From assembly GCA_021770095.1 (NCBI GenBank), contig JAETRQ010000009.1:1-64000 (forward strand): DNA of 64,000 nucleotides. The letters run 5' to 3'. The number at the start of each line of letters is the position of its first letter. The stretch's first letter is position 1. Both the position numbers and the translations under genes were made by a program. This document shows positions 1 to 9,004 of the stretch, piece after piece. The notes under the pieces are model-generated. The model worked only from the letters and a program-made list of their open reading frames with translations. It was not told the DNA's origin and searched no databases. Source of the stretch: Eubacteriaceae bacterium. GTDB taxonomy: Bacteria > Bacillota > Clostridia > Oscillospirales > Acutalibacteraceae.

Positions 1-118
1 AAGTGGCAAATACAATAAGGCTTGAACAAAGAGAAAGCCCGCGCCTTGAGACGCGGGTTAGTATCAGTGGCTTTTAGCCCTTGTGCAAACCACCCGTTTC
101 ACGGGTGGTTATGATTAT
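1..118 (-). mobile_element. Possible IS200/IS605-type left end (hairpins only)
   Basis: Two compact hairpins lie here. A 10-bp stem with a 3-nt loop (88-97 with 101-110, core ACCACCCG/CGGGTGGT) is followed, reading leftward on the minus strand, by a stem of CCCGCG (38-43) with CGCGGG (52-57) and then a pyrimidine-rich tract typical of a terminator. A subterminal perfect hairpin plus an inward terminator ahead of tnpA is the known arrangement of IS200-type left ends. Any transposase gene would lie left of base 1, so this is an inference from structure. Alternatively both hairpins simply terminate the leftward gene ending at 119. Confidence 0.4.
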
Positions 119-1099
119 TTATTCTTCAATTTGGCAGTGCATGTATCCCAAATCATCAAATTCAATCTGAATATTTTTTGTGGCTGTTTTGCCTGATTTG
201 AATTTTACGGTCACTTCAATCGTATCTTTCGGTAAATCACTGAGTTTTGTATCAGGATGTTCCATAACATATTCTGTTGCAGCCCAAGTATCAAGGCACA
301 CGTCACTGATTTTATCTTCATCATCGTAGTTTTTTTCTGTAATTTTTTTGCCGGAACGGGTTATATCTTCATAATCTTCATTTTTCACTAAACGGAAATG
401 CGTGTATACATATCCTTGGTATTCCAGGTTGAACTTTTCAACAATATCTTTTGAATCTGTACTGATATTGAAAACATGATAGTCATCAATGTTCATAGAA
501 TTTTCGCCGAAGTATTCAGATAAATCTCGGTTTTTCATGATTTTTTTTAGAAAAGATTTTTGCGTTCTGTCTTCAAGGTCGAATGAATCTATTGCGTTGT
601 ATTCGGCAATTTCTTCATCGTTTAATGGGATTTTTACTATGAAATAGTCATCTCTTTCCTGATGATTATCACGCATATCTTCATCAAATATTTCGAATCC
701 ATAAATATTTGATTTAAACGTAACCTCATCAATATCTTTACCATGAATTTCAAATCCCGTTGTTGTTGAATTGAGTCCCGTCGTTCCCATTTCTTCAAAA
801 TAAACTTTTTCTACCTTACCAAACGGCATTTTGACATCATGATTACTGAGTGGATAGGTCTTTCCGTCATCAGCATAAGCCGTTATTGTAAAATCATTTT
901 GTCTTTGGACTGCAAAATATCCGCCGACAGAACCGCAGACAATTGCAGCTGCAAGTACTGCTGCACAAACCTTTTTGAATATATGTTGTTGTTTGGGCTT
1001 CTTATATGCATTTATTTTTGCTGCCAATCTGGTTTTCATATACAAGTCGGGTTTGATTTCCTCAATTGATTTTTTTATTTCTTTATCAAATTCATGCAT
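119..1099 (-). CDS. Membrane anti-sigma factor-like protein paired with ECF sigma
   Basis: A 326-residue protein with a short charged cytoplasmic N-terminus (about 1-42), one membrane segment (about 43-63, rich in Ala/Val/Gly) and a large acidic extracytoplasmic domain. No enzymatic motif is seen. Its start overlaps the stop of the upstream ECF sigma gene by 8 bp, and its own AAGGAG lies inside the sigma gene, so the two are translationally coupled. The gene order and topology are typical of an anti-sigma factor holding its ECF sigma at the membrane. The function is inferred; there is no clear zinc-binding HxxxCxxC motif. Confidence 0.65.
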   Translation of the reverse strand: MHEFDKEIKKSIEEIKPDLYMKTRLAAKINAYKKPKQQHIFKKVCAAVLAAAIVCGSVGGYFAVQRQNDFTITAYADDGKTYPLSNHDVKMPFGKVEKVYFEEMGTTGLNSTTTGFEIHGKDIDEVTFKSNIYGFEIFDEDMRDNHQERDDYFIVKIPLNDEEIAEYNAIDSFDLEDRTQKSFLKKIMKNRDLSEYFGENSMNIDDYHVFNISTDSKDIVEKFNLEYQGYVYTHFRLVKNEDYEDITRSGKKITEKNYDDEDKISDVCLDTWAATEYVMEHPDTKLSDLPKDTIEVTVKFKSGKTATKNIQIEFDDLGYMHCQIEE

Positions 1100-1571
1100 A
1101 ATTCTTTAACTCCTTTTTTAAAATTTCTCTTGCTCTTTTCAATCGCATTTTGACAGCCGATTCACTCAGCCTGAGAACAGATGATATTTGTTTTACCGTA
1201 TAGTCTTCATAATAAAAAAGGTAAATCACGGTTTTATATTTTTCGTCCATGCTGATAATTTTTGACTGAATGTCTATTGCTTTGTCACTTTCACTCTTGT
1301 TTGACAATATATTTTCATTCAATGGAAGATTATTTGCACGGGATGATTTTATATAATCCTTGCATTTGTTGGTGGTTACCCGTATCAGCCACGCTTTTTT
1401 ATGTTCTTCATTTTTAAAATGAGGAGAGTTATATATCAGTTTTATAAATACTTCCTGCAATATGTCTTCACTTTCCTGCAAACTGCCTGTGTGCAGATAT
1501 GCTATGCGGTAAAGCATTTGTGCATATTCATCATATGCCTGTGCAAAAAATTCATTTTCTTCATTCGTCAT
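1092..1571 (-). CDS. ECF-type RNA polymerase sigma factor
   Basis: About 160 residues, the normal size for an ECF sigma factor with only regions 2 and 4. Region 2 includes EDILQEVFIKL and a KKAWLIRVTTNKCKD segment; region 4 carries a helix-turn-helix around SSVLRLSESAVKMRLKRAR. GGAGG at 1578-1582 is 6 nt from the ATG at 1571 and only 3 nt from the ATG at 1574, so 1571 is preferred. The longer reading frame from 1604 would start upstream of the predicted transcription start. It is cotranscribed with the overlapping anti-sigma gene, probably under its own control. Confidence 0.9.
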   Translation of the reverse strand: MTNEENEFFAQAYDEYAQMLYRIAYLHTGSLQESEDILQEVFIKLIYNSPHFKNEEHKKAWLIRVTTNKCKDYIKSSRANNLPLNENILSNKSESDKAIDIQSKIISMDEKYKTVIYLFYYEDYTVKQISSVLRLSESAVKMRLKRAREILKKELKNYA

Positions 1572-1591
1572 CATCTTCCTCCTTTCAACAA

Positions 1592-1621
1592 TAATACGAA
1601 TCAAATTTATGTTAGGTCACA
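1592..1621 (-). promoter_or_regulatory. ECF-type autoregulatory promoter
   Basis: On the minus strand TGTGACC (1621-1615) is separated by exactly 16 bp from CGTATTA (1598-1592). The AAC/ACC-N16-CGT layout is the known ECF sigma promoter form. It sits just upstream of the ECF sigma gene's ribosome binding site, giving a very short leader and supporting autoregulation. Confidence 0.6.
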
Positions 1622-1737
1622 AAATTTTGCTGTTTTATCTTAATATTACCATTTAATCATATTGTATCTCAAATAACAATGTATTTAAGATATATTACAT
1701 TTTCTAAGAATATGGTGATTTTAAACAAAAATTGTTG

Positions 1738-1766
1738 TTGCTATGCTCATCTTTTTATTGTATAAT
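1738..1766 (+). promoter_or_regulatory. Sigma-A promoter of the GH3 gene
   Basis: TTGCTA (1738-1743), a 17-bp spacer, then TATAAT (1761-1766). Transcription would begin near 1773, so the ATG at 1803 and not the one at 1743 must be the GH3 start. Confidence 0.7.
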
Positions 1767-1802
1767 AAGACTGGTAAAAATTTGAGAGGAGCGTTTTCTG
1801 AT

Positions 1803-4301
1803 ATGAAACACCCGGAAATTGTTAAAAAGATGACTCTGGAACAAAAGGCTGCTTTTGTTTCCGGTTATGATTACTGGCATTTGGAGGAAGCACCTGAGCT
1901 CGGTCTTCCTAAAATTATGATTACAGACGGACCTCACGGTCTGCGTAAACAAAAAGGCAAAGATTATGTTGAGCCTGAAGGACAAAAAAGTAAAGGCGGC
2001 ATAGGTCTTGGCAATTCTGTTCCTGCAACTTGTTTCCCTCCTGCGGCAACTTCTTCCTGCTCATGGGACATGGACCTTCTTGTAAAAGAAGGTGAGGCAA
2101 TGGGGCAGGAATGTCTTAAGGAAAAAGTATCCACCATTCTCGGACCTGGTACGAACATCAAGCGTTCACCGGTTTGCGGACGTAACTTTGAATATTTCAG
2201 TGAAGATCCTCTTCTTTCAGGTAAATGTTCCGCAGCGGTTATCAATGGTGTTCAGTCAAAGGGCGTTGGTACTTCACTCAAGCATTTCTGTTGTAACTCG
2301 CAGGAAGCATTCAGAATGGTTGTTGACGAACTGGTTGATGAACGTGCAATGCGTGAACTTTATATGACCGCATTTGAAATTGCTATCAAAGAGGCACAGC
2401 CCTGGACTGTTATGAATTCCTATAACAAAATCAACGGCGTTTATGCTTCACAGAATGGCTATATTCAGGAAGACATTGCAAGAGGTGAATGGGGATTTGA
2501 AGGTTTGTTTGTAACAGACTGGGGTTCATCCGTTGACCGTATTCCGGGCCTTCAGAACGGTACTGATCTTCAGATGCCTTCATCAGGACCTCTGAATACT
2601 CAACTGATTATTGCTGCTGTTAAAGACGGCAGTCTTGATGAAAAAGTTCTGGATGAACGTGTTGATAAGGTTGTTGAACTTATCGTTAAGTCCAAGCCTG
2701 CCCTTGAAAAGACACATACATTCAATGTGGATGCGCACCATAAAATCGCACAGGAAATTGCAGAAGGTTCAATGGTACTGCTTAAGAATGATGATAATAT
2801 TCTTCCTCTTAAAGCAGGACAGAAAGTTGCAGTTATCGGTGAAATGGCAAAGGCACCAAGGTATCAGGGTGCAGGTTCATCTGTTATCAATCCGACCAAA
2901 CTTGATAATGCATTTGATGAAATGAAAAAACTCGGTGTGGATATGACTTATGCTCAGGGTTATTATAAATCTGCACCTACTAAAAAAGAAAAGAATTCCA
3001 GAAGACCTGAAAGCCAGCTTGTAAGCGAAGCTGTTGAAGCAGCAAAGAAGGCTGATGTTGCTGTTGTATTTGTTGGCCTTACAGAAGAATTTGAGGGTGA
3101 AGGTTATGACAGAGTAGGTATTGATATGCCTGAAAACCATAACGCTCTTGTTGCTAAAGTTGCTGAGGCTAATCCAAATACTGTTGTTGTTCTCGCAGGC
3201 GGTTCAGTTGTATTTATGCCTTGGGTAGATAAGGTTAAAGGTCTTCTCAATTCAGGTCTCGGCGGTCAGGCAGGCGGTGCTGCTGTTGCCAATATCCTGA
3301 CAGGTGTTGTCAACCCGTCCGGTAAAACAAGTGAAACATATCCTGTATCATTTGAAGAAAATCCTACATACGGCAATTATCCCGGCGGTCCTGTTACAGC
3401 AGAACACAGAGAGTCTGTTTATATCGGTTACAGATATTATGATGCAGCTAAGAAAGATGTTGTATTCCCATTCGGTTTCGGTCTTTCATACACAACATTT
3501 GAATACAGTGATATTAAGTTATCAGCTGATAATATTAAGGATACAGATACTTTGACAGTATCTTTCAAACTTAAGAACACAGGTGCTGTTGACGGTGCGG
3601 AAGTTGTTCAGGTTTATGTAGCAGATAAAGAGTCTACTATTTTCAGACCTGAAAAAGAACTCCGTGCATTTACAAAAGTATTCCTTAAAGCAGGGGAAGA
3701 AAAAGAAGTTTCTTTTGAACTTTCAAAAAGAGCATTTGCTTTTTACAATATCAACATTAACGATTGGTGCGTTGAAACAGGTGCGTTTGATATTCTTATT
3801 TCTGCTTCAAGCCGCGATGTTAAACTTTCTGCAACGGTTACTGTTGAATCAACCGTAGAATGTGAAATCCCGAATTACAAGGATGTTGCACCTAACTATT
3901 ATAATGATGTTGAGCATATTACCCGTGAAGATTTTGAAAAGATATACGGCAAACTTCCTAATCCTGAGATTGACAGAACAAAGAAGATTGATGTGTATTG
4001 CTGCCTGAATGATGCAAGACATACTAAATGGGGAGGCAAAATCTGCAATCTTATTGAAAAGATTATGTCCGGTATGGGCAGTGATGCAAATGGTGACGGA
4101 AAGATGCTTGCTGCTATGGCTACTCAGATTCCTGTTCGTAACTTCATTCAGATGTCGATGGGCGTATTTTCACCAAAGATGGCAGAAGGTCTTTTGAAAA
4201 TCCTGAATGATGATGAATCCACATTTGTTGGTTTCTCTATGATATTCTGGAGACTCGGCGGAGCAATTCCAAAACTTCCTGCTCTTCTTAAATCAATATA
4301 A
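1803..4301 (+). CDS. Glycoside hydrolase family 3 beta-glucosidase
   Basis: An 832-residue GH3 enzyme releasing terminal beta-linked glucose (or a related sugar) from oligosaccharides. The N-terminal barrel contains the nucleophile Asp239 in FVTDWGSS and the KHFCCNSQE segment; the second alpha/beta domain (about 300-520) and a fibronectin-like domain (about 570-690) follow. About 120 extra C-terminal residues (from roughly 700) lie beyond the usual core and are of unknown role. No signal peptide is present, so it is probably cytoplasmic and acts on imported oligosaccharides. AGGAG at 1787 and the promoter position fix the start at 1803. Specificity cannot be read from sequence. Confidence 0.93.
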   Translation: MKHPEIVKKMTLEQKAAFVSGYDYWHLEEAPELGLPKIMITDGPHGLRKQKGKDYVEPEGQKSKGGIGLGNSVPATCFPPAATSSCSWDMDLLVKEGEAMGQECLKEKVSTILGPGTNIKRSPVCGRNFEYFSEDPLLSGKCSAAVINGVQSKGVGTSLKHFCCNSQEAFRMVVDELVDERAMRELYMTAFEIAIKEAQPWTVMNSYNKINGVYASQNGYIQEDIARGEWGFEGLFVTDWGSSVDRIPGLQNGTDLQMPSSGPLNTQLIIAAVKDGSLDEKVLDERVDKVVELIVKSKPALEKTHTFNVDAHHKIAQEIAEGSMVLLKNDDNILPLKAGQKVAVIGEMAKAPRYQGAGSSVINPTKLDNAFDEMKKLGVDMTYAQGYYKSAPTKKEKNSRRPESQLVSEAVEAAKKADVAVVFVGLTEEFEGEGYDRVGIDMPENHNALVAKVAEANPNTVVVLAGGSVVFMPWVDKVKGLLNSGLGGQAGGAAVANILTGVVNPSGKTSETYPVSFEENPTYGNYPGGPVTAEHRESVYIGYRYYDAAKKDVVFPFGFGLSYTTFEYSDIKLSADNIKDTDTLTVSFKLKNTGAVDGAEVVQVYVADKESTIFRPEKELRAFTKVFLKAGEEKEVSFELSKRAFAFYNININDWCVETGAFDILISASSRDVKLSATVTVESTVECEIPNYKDVAPNYYNDVEHITREDFEKIYGKLPNPEIDRTKKIDVYCCLNDARHTKWGGKICNLIEKIMSGMGSDANGDGKMLAAMATQIPVRNFIQMSMGVFSPKMAEGLLKILNDDESTFVGFSMIFWRLGGAIPKLPALLKSI

Positions 4302-4310
4302 CTTGTATAA

Positions 4311-4340
4311 AACTGCCTGTATTTTCAGGCAGTTTTTTGT
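4311..4340 (+). terminator. Rho-independent terminator after the GH3 gene
   Basis: AACTGCCTG (4311-4319) pairs with CAGGCAGTT (4326-4334), followed by a T-run. Confidence 0.85.
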
Positions 4341-4368
4341 TGTATTCAGTTTTTTTATATGCTAAAAT
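4340..4368 (+). promoter_or_regulatory. Promoter of the LRR-dockerin gene
   Basis: TTGTAT (4340-4345), 17-bp spacer, TAAAAT (4363-4368) preceded by a TG extended -10. It starts directly after the GH3 terminator. Confidence 0.6.
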
Positions 4369-4388
4369 AATGATCAGGTGGTGATGAG

Positions 4389-5984
4389 GTGAAGAAATTT
4401 ATATCATATTTACTGACTTTGATGATTATTGTTTTCATGTTTGCACAACTTTCATTTGTCACTTTTGCTGATGAACAGACTGTGGATATTCCGGCCACCC
4501 AACTCGGTACATCAGATACATATTATTCTTTTGATGCACAGACAAAAACATTGACAATCAGCGGAGAAGGGGCAACTCCCGATTTTTCAAATTCAACTGT
4601 GCCTTGGTATAATTGGCGCAGTGCTTCAATTGACAAAGTTGTGGTAGAGGATGGCATAACCACGCTTGGCAAATACTTGTTTTGTTATGTTAATGCAAGC
4701 CAATTTGAACTTGCTGATTCCATAAGGACGATTAAAGAAGGCACATTTTATTGCGTTAATAAGACAAAAACAATTGTATTGCCGAATAAACTTGAAAGTA
4801 TTGGCGCTAAGGCTTTTTATTCTTCTTATAATTTTGAAGAAATTTTTATTCCTAAAACAGTTAAGATGATTGGAATGAGTGCTTTTGAAAGTTGTTCCAA
4901 ATTGAGTAAAGTAAACTTTGAAAGTGACTACATGACTGTTTCAATAGGAAGCAAAGCATTTTTCAAATGCCCGATGCTGAAAAGTATTTTTCTACCAAGG
5001 AATGCAAAACTTTCTTCCTATTCAATCGGTTATTCCGCTGCAACAGCAGGGTCTATATATGATGGCTTTAAAATGTATGCTTATAGGGATTCCTCAGCCT
5101 ACACATATGCAGGCAAAAATGTTATTGATTGTGTTTTGCGTGACAGTATGGCAGTTTTTCTTGATGATGTTATAGTCAGAGAATATCTTGCCGGTTCACT
5201 TGATGATACAATGTATTTTACCTTTACACCGCAGGTTACGGATGAATATGCTTTTTCTTCCGACGGTGACGTGGATGTTGATTGTATATTAATTAACTCT
5301 GCCGGTGAAGAAAAGGGACCATATGATGACAATTCAAATTTTGACAGAAATTTTACTGCAAAAGAACTTTTGAATGCCGGAGAAACGTATACATATAAAA
5401 TTAACAGCGATATGTCCGCCGGTGAATTTTCTGTAAAATTGGTTCAGTCACATTCTTATACGCAGGATATTATTCCTCCTGATTTGTATCATGACGGATA
5501 TACAATCAATACCTGTATTTATTGCGGTTATCAGTATAAATTTGATTTTGTTGAACGAACAGGAAAAGATATTTCAGGTACAGTTGTATTAATGGAAAAT
5601 CCGAGCGGGGAACATTCACATAATCTTCCTCTTTGTAATGTTAGCGTTCATTCGGGTGATTATGATACTGTAACGGATGAAGACGGATATTTTTATTTCA
5701 CTGTGCCAAAGACTGCAGAAAGTATAACAATCCGTTCTCCATATGGTGTTGACAGGACTGTTCTTGCAGATAATTGTAACTTAGGCAGTATTGCATTTTT
5801 TGCATATGATTATGTTCAGGACGGATATGTAAATGCAAAAGATTATGCTTGGCTGCGTTCTCGTTTTGGTTCTGATGATAAATCACTTGATTATAATCAA
5901 GACGGTGTTGTGAATCAGGATGATTGGATATATGCCGAAGCGTTTTTTACATATGGGAAAATAACCGAAAGTATTTATGATTGA
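4389..5984 (+). CDS. Secreted leucine-rich-repeat protein with C-terminal dockerin
   Basis: A 531-residue exported protein. A signal peptide (about 1-27) ends before DEQT. BspA-type LRR repeats (about 60-240, e.g. LPNKLESIGAKAFYSSYNF) follow, then a beta-rich region, a carboxypeptidase-regulatory-like fold (about 395-460) and a dockerin at about 478-525. The second dockerin Ca-binding loop DYNQDGVVNQDD is canonical; the first, DYVQDGYVNAKD, has Val at loop position 3. The dockerin implies binding to a cohesin on a scaffoldin or the cell surface. The start is GTG at 4389 with AGGTGGTGA upstream. No catalytic domain is seen, so the likely role is adhesion or binding. Confidence 0.88.
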   Translation: MKKFISYLLTLMIIVFMFAQLSFVTFADEQTVDIPATQLGTSDTYYSFDAQTKTLTISGEGATPDFSNSTVPWYNWRSASIDKVVVEDGITTLGKYLFCYVNASQFELADSIRTIKEGTFYCVNKTKTIVLPNKLESIGAKAFYSSYNFEEIFIPKTVKMIGMSAFESCSKLSKVNFESDYMTVSIGSKAFFKCPMLKSIFLPRNAKLSSYSIGYSAATAGSIYDGFKMYAYRDSSAYTYAGKNVIDCVLRDSMAVFLDDVIVREYLAGSLDDTMYFTFTPQVTDEYAFSSDGDVDVDCILINSAGEEKGPYDDNSNFDRNFTAKELLNAGETYTYKINSDMSAGEFSVKLVQSHSYTQDIIPPDLYHDGYTINTCIYCGYQYKFDFVERTGKDISGTVVLMENPSGEHSHNLPLCNVSVHSGDYDTVTDEDGYFYFTVPKTAESITIRSPYGVDRTVLADNCNLGSIAFFAYDYVQDGYVNAKDYAWLRSRFGSDDKSLDYNQDGVVNQDDWIYAEAFFTYGKITESIYD

Positions 5985-6009
5985 TAAGATAAATTCGTTA
6001 CTTTTTCTA

Positions 6010-6038
6010 TTGAAAATAGTTGACTCTTAATATATAAT
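6010..6038 (+). promoter_or_regulatory. Promoter of the pur operon
   Basis: TTGAAA (6010-6015), 17-bp spacer, TATAAT (6033-6038). The predicted start near 6045 places the true purE start at 6070. The leader is too short for a purine riboswitch. Confidence 0.68.
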
Positions 6039-6069
6039 ATTTGTGATTAATTTACATAAGGAGAATGTT

Positions 6070-6567
6070 ATGAAAAAAGTTGCAATCATTATGGGTTCAG
6101 ACAGCGATTTGCCAATTGTTACTCCTGCTATCAAGCAGTTAAAGGACCTTGGTATCGAAACAGAAGTAAGAGTTATGAGCGCGCATCGTACACCGCAGGA
6201 GGCAAATGAATTTTCTTCAAATGCGATTGAAAACGGTTTTGGCGTTATTATTGCAGCAGCAGGTATGGCTGCACATCTCGGCGGCGTTCTTGCTGCATCA
6301 ACTACTTTACCTGTTATTGGTATTCCTTGTTCTGCAAAGGTGCTTGACGGTATGGATGCAATGCTTGCAACTGTTATGATGCCGCCGGGAATTCCGGTTG
6401 CAACAGTCGGTGTTAATGCTGCTAAAAATGCAGCTATTCTTGCAGCAGAAATTATTGCGGTCGGTGATGCAGACCTTATGGCAAAATTACAGAATATGAG
6501 AAAAGAAATGGCACAGCAGGTTCGTGAAAAGGACGCTGCACTTCAAGAAAAACTTAAGGAGTTATAA
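6070..6567 (+). CDS. purE: N5-carboxyaminoimidazole ribonucleotide mutase
   Basis: The 165-residue PurE converts N5-CAIR to CAIR in de novo purine synthesis. The substrate-binding GSDSDLP near the N-terminus and the SAHRTP motif with the catalytic His are both present, and the length matches class I PurE. AAGGAGAA just upstream fixes the ATG at 6070. It is the first gene of a tight purE-M-N-O-D operon, and its stop overlaps the purM start (TAATG). The partner purK, if used, is not in this window. Confidence 0.96.
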   Translation: MKKVAIIMGSDSDLPIVTPAIKQLKDLGIETEVRVMSAHRTPQEANEFSSNAIENGFGVIIAAAGMAAHLGGVLAASTTLPVIGIPCSAKVLDGMDAMLATVMMPPGIPVATVGVNAAKNAAILAAEIIAVGDADLMAKLQNMRKEMAQQVREKDAALQEKLKEL

Positions 6568-7607
6568 TGATGGAAAAGAGTTTCAGCGCTAGTTATGCAG
6601 CAGCAGGTGTTGATGTAACTGCAGGTTACGAATCTGTTGAATTAATAAAATCACATGTCAAAAGAACAAATATTCCAGGTGTAATCGGCGGTATCGGCGG
6701 TTTCGGCGGTATGTTTGAACTGCCTTTCAGTGATTATAAAAATCCTGTTCTTGTTTCAGGTACAGATGGCGTAGGTACAAAAATCAAATTGGCTTTTCTT
6801 ATGGATAAGCATGATACAGTCGGCATCGACTGTGTTGCAATGTGTGTAAATGACATTGCATGTGCAGGTGCCAAACCATTGTTCTTTCTTGATTATATTG
6901 CTTGCGGAAAGAATTACCCTGAAAAAATTGCACAGATTGTTGCCGGTGTTGCAGAAGGCTGTGTGCAGTCGGGTTGTGCCCTTGTCGGCGGTGAAACTGC
7001 TGAGCATCCGGGTATGATGCCTGAACACGAATATGACCTTGCAGGTTTTACGGTCGGTATAGCAGAGAAGGACAAGATTGTTTCCGGTGACAATCTTAAT
7101 GCCGGTAACGCACTTATCGGTGTTGCATCATCAGGAATTCATTCAAACGGATTTTCTTTAATCAGAAAAGTATTTGATATTAATGAAACAACGATTGCAA
7201 AGCATTATGACGAACTTGGCAAAACGCTTGGTGAAGAATTGATAATACCTACAAGAATTTACGTAAAAGCACTTCTTTCTCTTATGGATAAGATTGAAGT
7301 TAATGCTATCAGTCATATCACCGGTGGCGGTTTTTATGAAAATGTTCCGCGTATGCTCAAGGATGGTTATACTGCTGTAATTGAAAAGGACAAGTGTTTC
7401 AGGAAACCTATTTTTGACCTTATTGCAAAAACAGGTAATATCCCTGAAAGAGATATGTACAATACTTTCAATATGGGTACCGGCTTGGTAATGGCAGTTG
7501 ATGCTCAAAAAGCAGATGAAGCAATTGCAATCCTTCAGGCAGCAGGCGAACAGGCTGCAATAATCGGTGAAATCAAATCAGGCGAAAAAGGTGTAGAATT
7601 AGTATGA
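6567..7607 (+). CDS. purM: Phosphoribosylformylglycinamidine cyclo-ligase (AIR synthetase)
   Basis: The 346-residue PurM closes the imidazole ring, making AIR from FGAM with ATP. Characteristic segments include [40 protein letters not shown] and [14 protein letters not shown]. The length is typical. The start overlaps the purE stop by one base and a second in-frame ATG follows immediately; either could be used. The end overlaps the purN start by 4 bp (ATGA), indicating translational coupling. Confidence 0.96.
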   Translation: MMEKSFSASYAAAGVDVTAGYESVELIKSHVKRTNIPGVIGGIGGFGGMFELPFSDYKNPVLVSGTDGVGTKIKLAFLMDKHDTVGIDCVAMCVNDIACAGAKPLFFLDYIACGKNYPEKIAQIVAGVAEGCVQSGCALVGGETAEHPGMMPEHEYDLAGFTVGIAEKDKIVSGDNLNAGNALIGVASSGIHSNGFSLIRKVFDINETTIAKHYDELGKTLGEELIIPTRIYVKALLSLMDKIEVNAISHITGGGFYENVPRMLKDGYTAVIEKDKCFRKPIFDLIAKTGNIPERDMYNTFNMGTGLVMAVDAQKADEAIAILQAAGEQAAIIGEIKSGEKGVELV

Positions 7608-8227
7608 TGAATATTGCAGTTCTCGTTTCAGGCGGCGGCACAAATCTTCAGGCACTTATTGACGCACAGAACAGCGGAAAAATAAAAAACGGCAAAATCA
7701 CTTGTGTTATATCTTCAAAGCATGATGTCTATGCTTTGGAAAGAGCAAAGAAGAATAATATTCCAACCAAGGTTATCGCCCGCAAAGATTATGACAGCAT
7801 CCAAACCTATACTGCTGCGGTGAGAGACGCTTTGATTGAAGTCAAGGCTGATTTGGTTGTGTATGCCGGATTTATGACTATTCTTGATTCTCAGATAGTT
7901 GAGGCTTTCCCTTACAAGATGATGAATGTTCATCCTGCTTTGATTCCGTCATTCTGCGGCAAAGGATTTTATGGGCTTCATGTCCATGATGCGGTGCTTG
8001 AAAGCGGTGTAAAGGTAACAGGTGCAACGGTTCATTTTGTAACCGAGGATTGCGATGCAGGTCCGATTATTGCACAAAAGGCAATTCCTGTTCATAATGA
8101 TGATACATCCGAAACTTTACAAAAAAGAGTTATGGAACAATGCGAATGGAAAATATTACCTGAGGCAGTTTCTCTTTTCTGTGAAGGCAGAATAAAAATT
8201 AATGGTAATAAAACAGAAATTATTTGA
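7604..8227 (+). CDS. purN: Phosphoribosylglycinamide formyltransferase
   Basis: The 207-residue 10-formyl-THF-dependent GAR transformylase. [13 protein letters not shown] is the N-terminal phosphate-binding loop. The catalytic Asn and His occur in [10 protein letters not shown] and the Asp in TEDCDAGP, as in the E. coli enzyme. It overlaps purM by 4 bp and is followed after 18 bp by purO. The folD gene at the right edge of the window contributes to the same one-carbon supply. Confidence 0.96.
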   Translation: MMNIAVLVSGGGTNLQALIDAQNSGKIKNGKITCVISSKHDVYALERAKKNNIPTKVIARKDYDSIQTYTAAVRDALIEVKADLVVYAGFMTILDSQIVEAFPYKMMNVHPALIPSFCGKGFYGLHVHDAVLESGVKVTGATVHFVTEDCDAGPIIAQKAIPVHNDDTSETLQKRVMEQCEWKILPEAVSLFCEGRIKINGNKTEII

Positions 8228-8245
8228 TAAATTGAGGTGCTATTT

Positions 8246-8947
8246 ATGGAAATGAAATCTCTTGCAACTGAGCTCAGTACAAATACTTATCCGGGCCGCG
8301 GTATCGTACTCGGAAAATCAAAAGATGGCAAAAATGCTGTTATCGCATATTTTATTATGGGCAGAAGTGTGAACAGCCGTAACCGAATTTTTGAAGAAAA
8401 TGACAGGGGCGGTATTCGAACAAAAGCATTTGATGAATCAAAAATGGAGGACCCAAGCCTTATTATTTATAATCCTGTTTTGAAATATGAAAACAAAACG
8501 ATTGTTACGAACGGTGACCAGACAGATACAATATATGATTTTATGGCGGATGGTCATTGTTACCGCAAGGCTTTGCTTACAAGAGAATTTGAACCTGATG
8601 CACCGAATTATACACCGAGAATTTCCGGTGTAGTTAAGCCGAACGGTGATTATGTGCTCTCAATTCTTAAATCAAATATGGGTAAGCCGCAGTGTCTCAG
8701 GTATTTTTTTGAATATCCTGCTGAAAACGGACTTGGTCATTTTATCCATACATATAAATGTGACGGAGATCCTATCCCGTCTTTTGAGGGAGAACCGACT
8801 CCGGTTGAAATTGATGGTGACATTGAGTCTTTCACAAACATGATTTGGGATAATCTTAATGAAGATAACAAAGTTTCTCTTTTCACACGTTTTATTAATC
8901 TTGAAACCGGAGAAGAAGAAACAAGAATTATAAATAAGAATAAATAA
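8246..8947 (+). CDS. purO: IMP cyclohydrolase, PurO (archaeal-type) family
   Basis: A 233-residue protein recognised as the PurO family, which closes FAICAR to IMP. Matching features are the N-terminal GRGIVLGKSKDGK strand, RSVNSRNRIF, the VTNGDQTDTIYD segment and YTPRISGVV, in the same order as in the methanogen enzyme. GAGGTG at 8234-8239 is 6 nt before the ATG at 8246, so the upstream GTG at 8237 is rejected. It occupies the operon slot where most Firmicutes carry bifunctional PurH, so an AICAR formyltransferase must be encoded elsewhere. Confidence 0.85.
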   Translation: MEMKSLATELSTNTYPGRGIVLGKSKDGKNAVIAYFIMGRSVNSRNRIFEENDRGGIRTKAFDESKMEDPSLIIYNPVLKYENKTIVTNGDQTDTIYDFMADGHCYRKALLTREFEPDAPNYTPRISGVVKPNGDYVLSILKSNMGKPQCLRYFFEYPAENGLGHFIHTYKCDGDPIPSFEGEPTPVEIDGDIESFTNMIWDNLNEDNKVSLFTRFINLETGEEETRIINKNK

Positions 8948-8952
8948 AATAA

Positions 8953-8975
8953 TGGGGCAGTTATCATACTTGCCC
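8953..8975 (+). terminator. Weak hairpin between purO and purD
   Basis: GGGGCA near 8953 can pair with TGCCCC near 8970. Only a poor T-tract follows, so this is more likely a partial attenuator or processing site than a full stop. Confidence 0.35.
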
Positions 8976-9004
8976 CTAAAAGTATATTATAGGATAGGTG
9001 AATT

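Noticed and set aside
6038-6069. Purine or PurR-type regulatory element before purE
   Set aside because: The leader is only about 25 nt and shows no riboswitch-like stem or PurR box.
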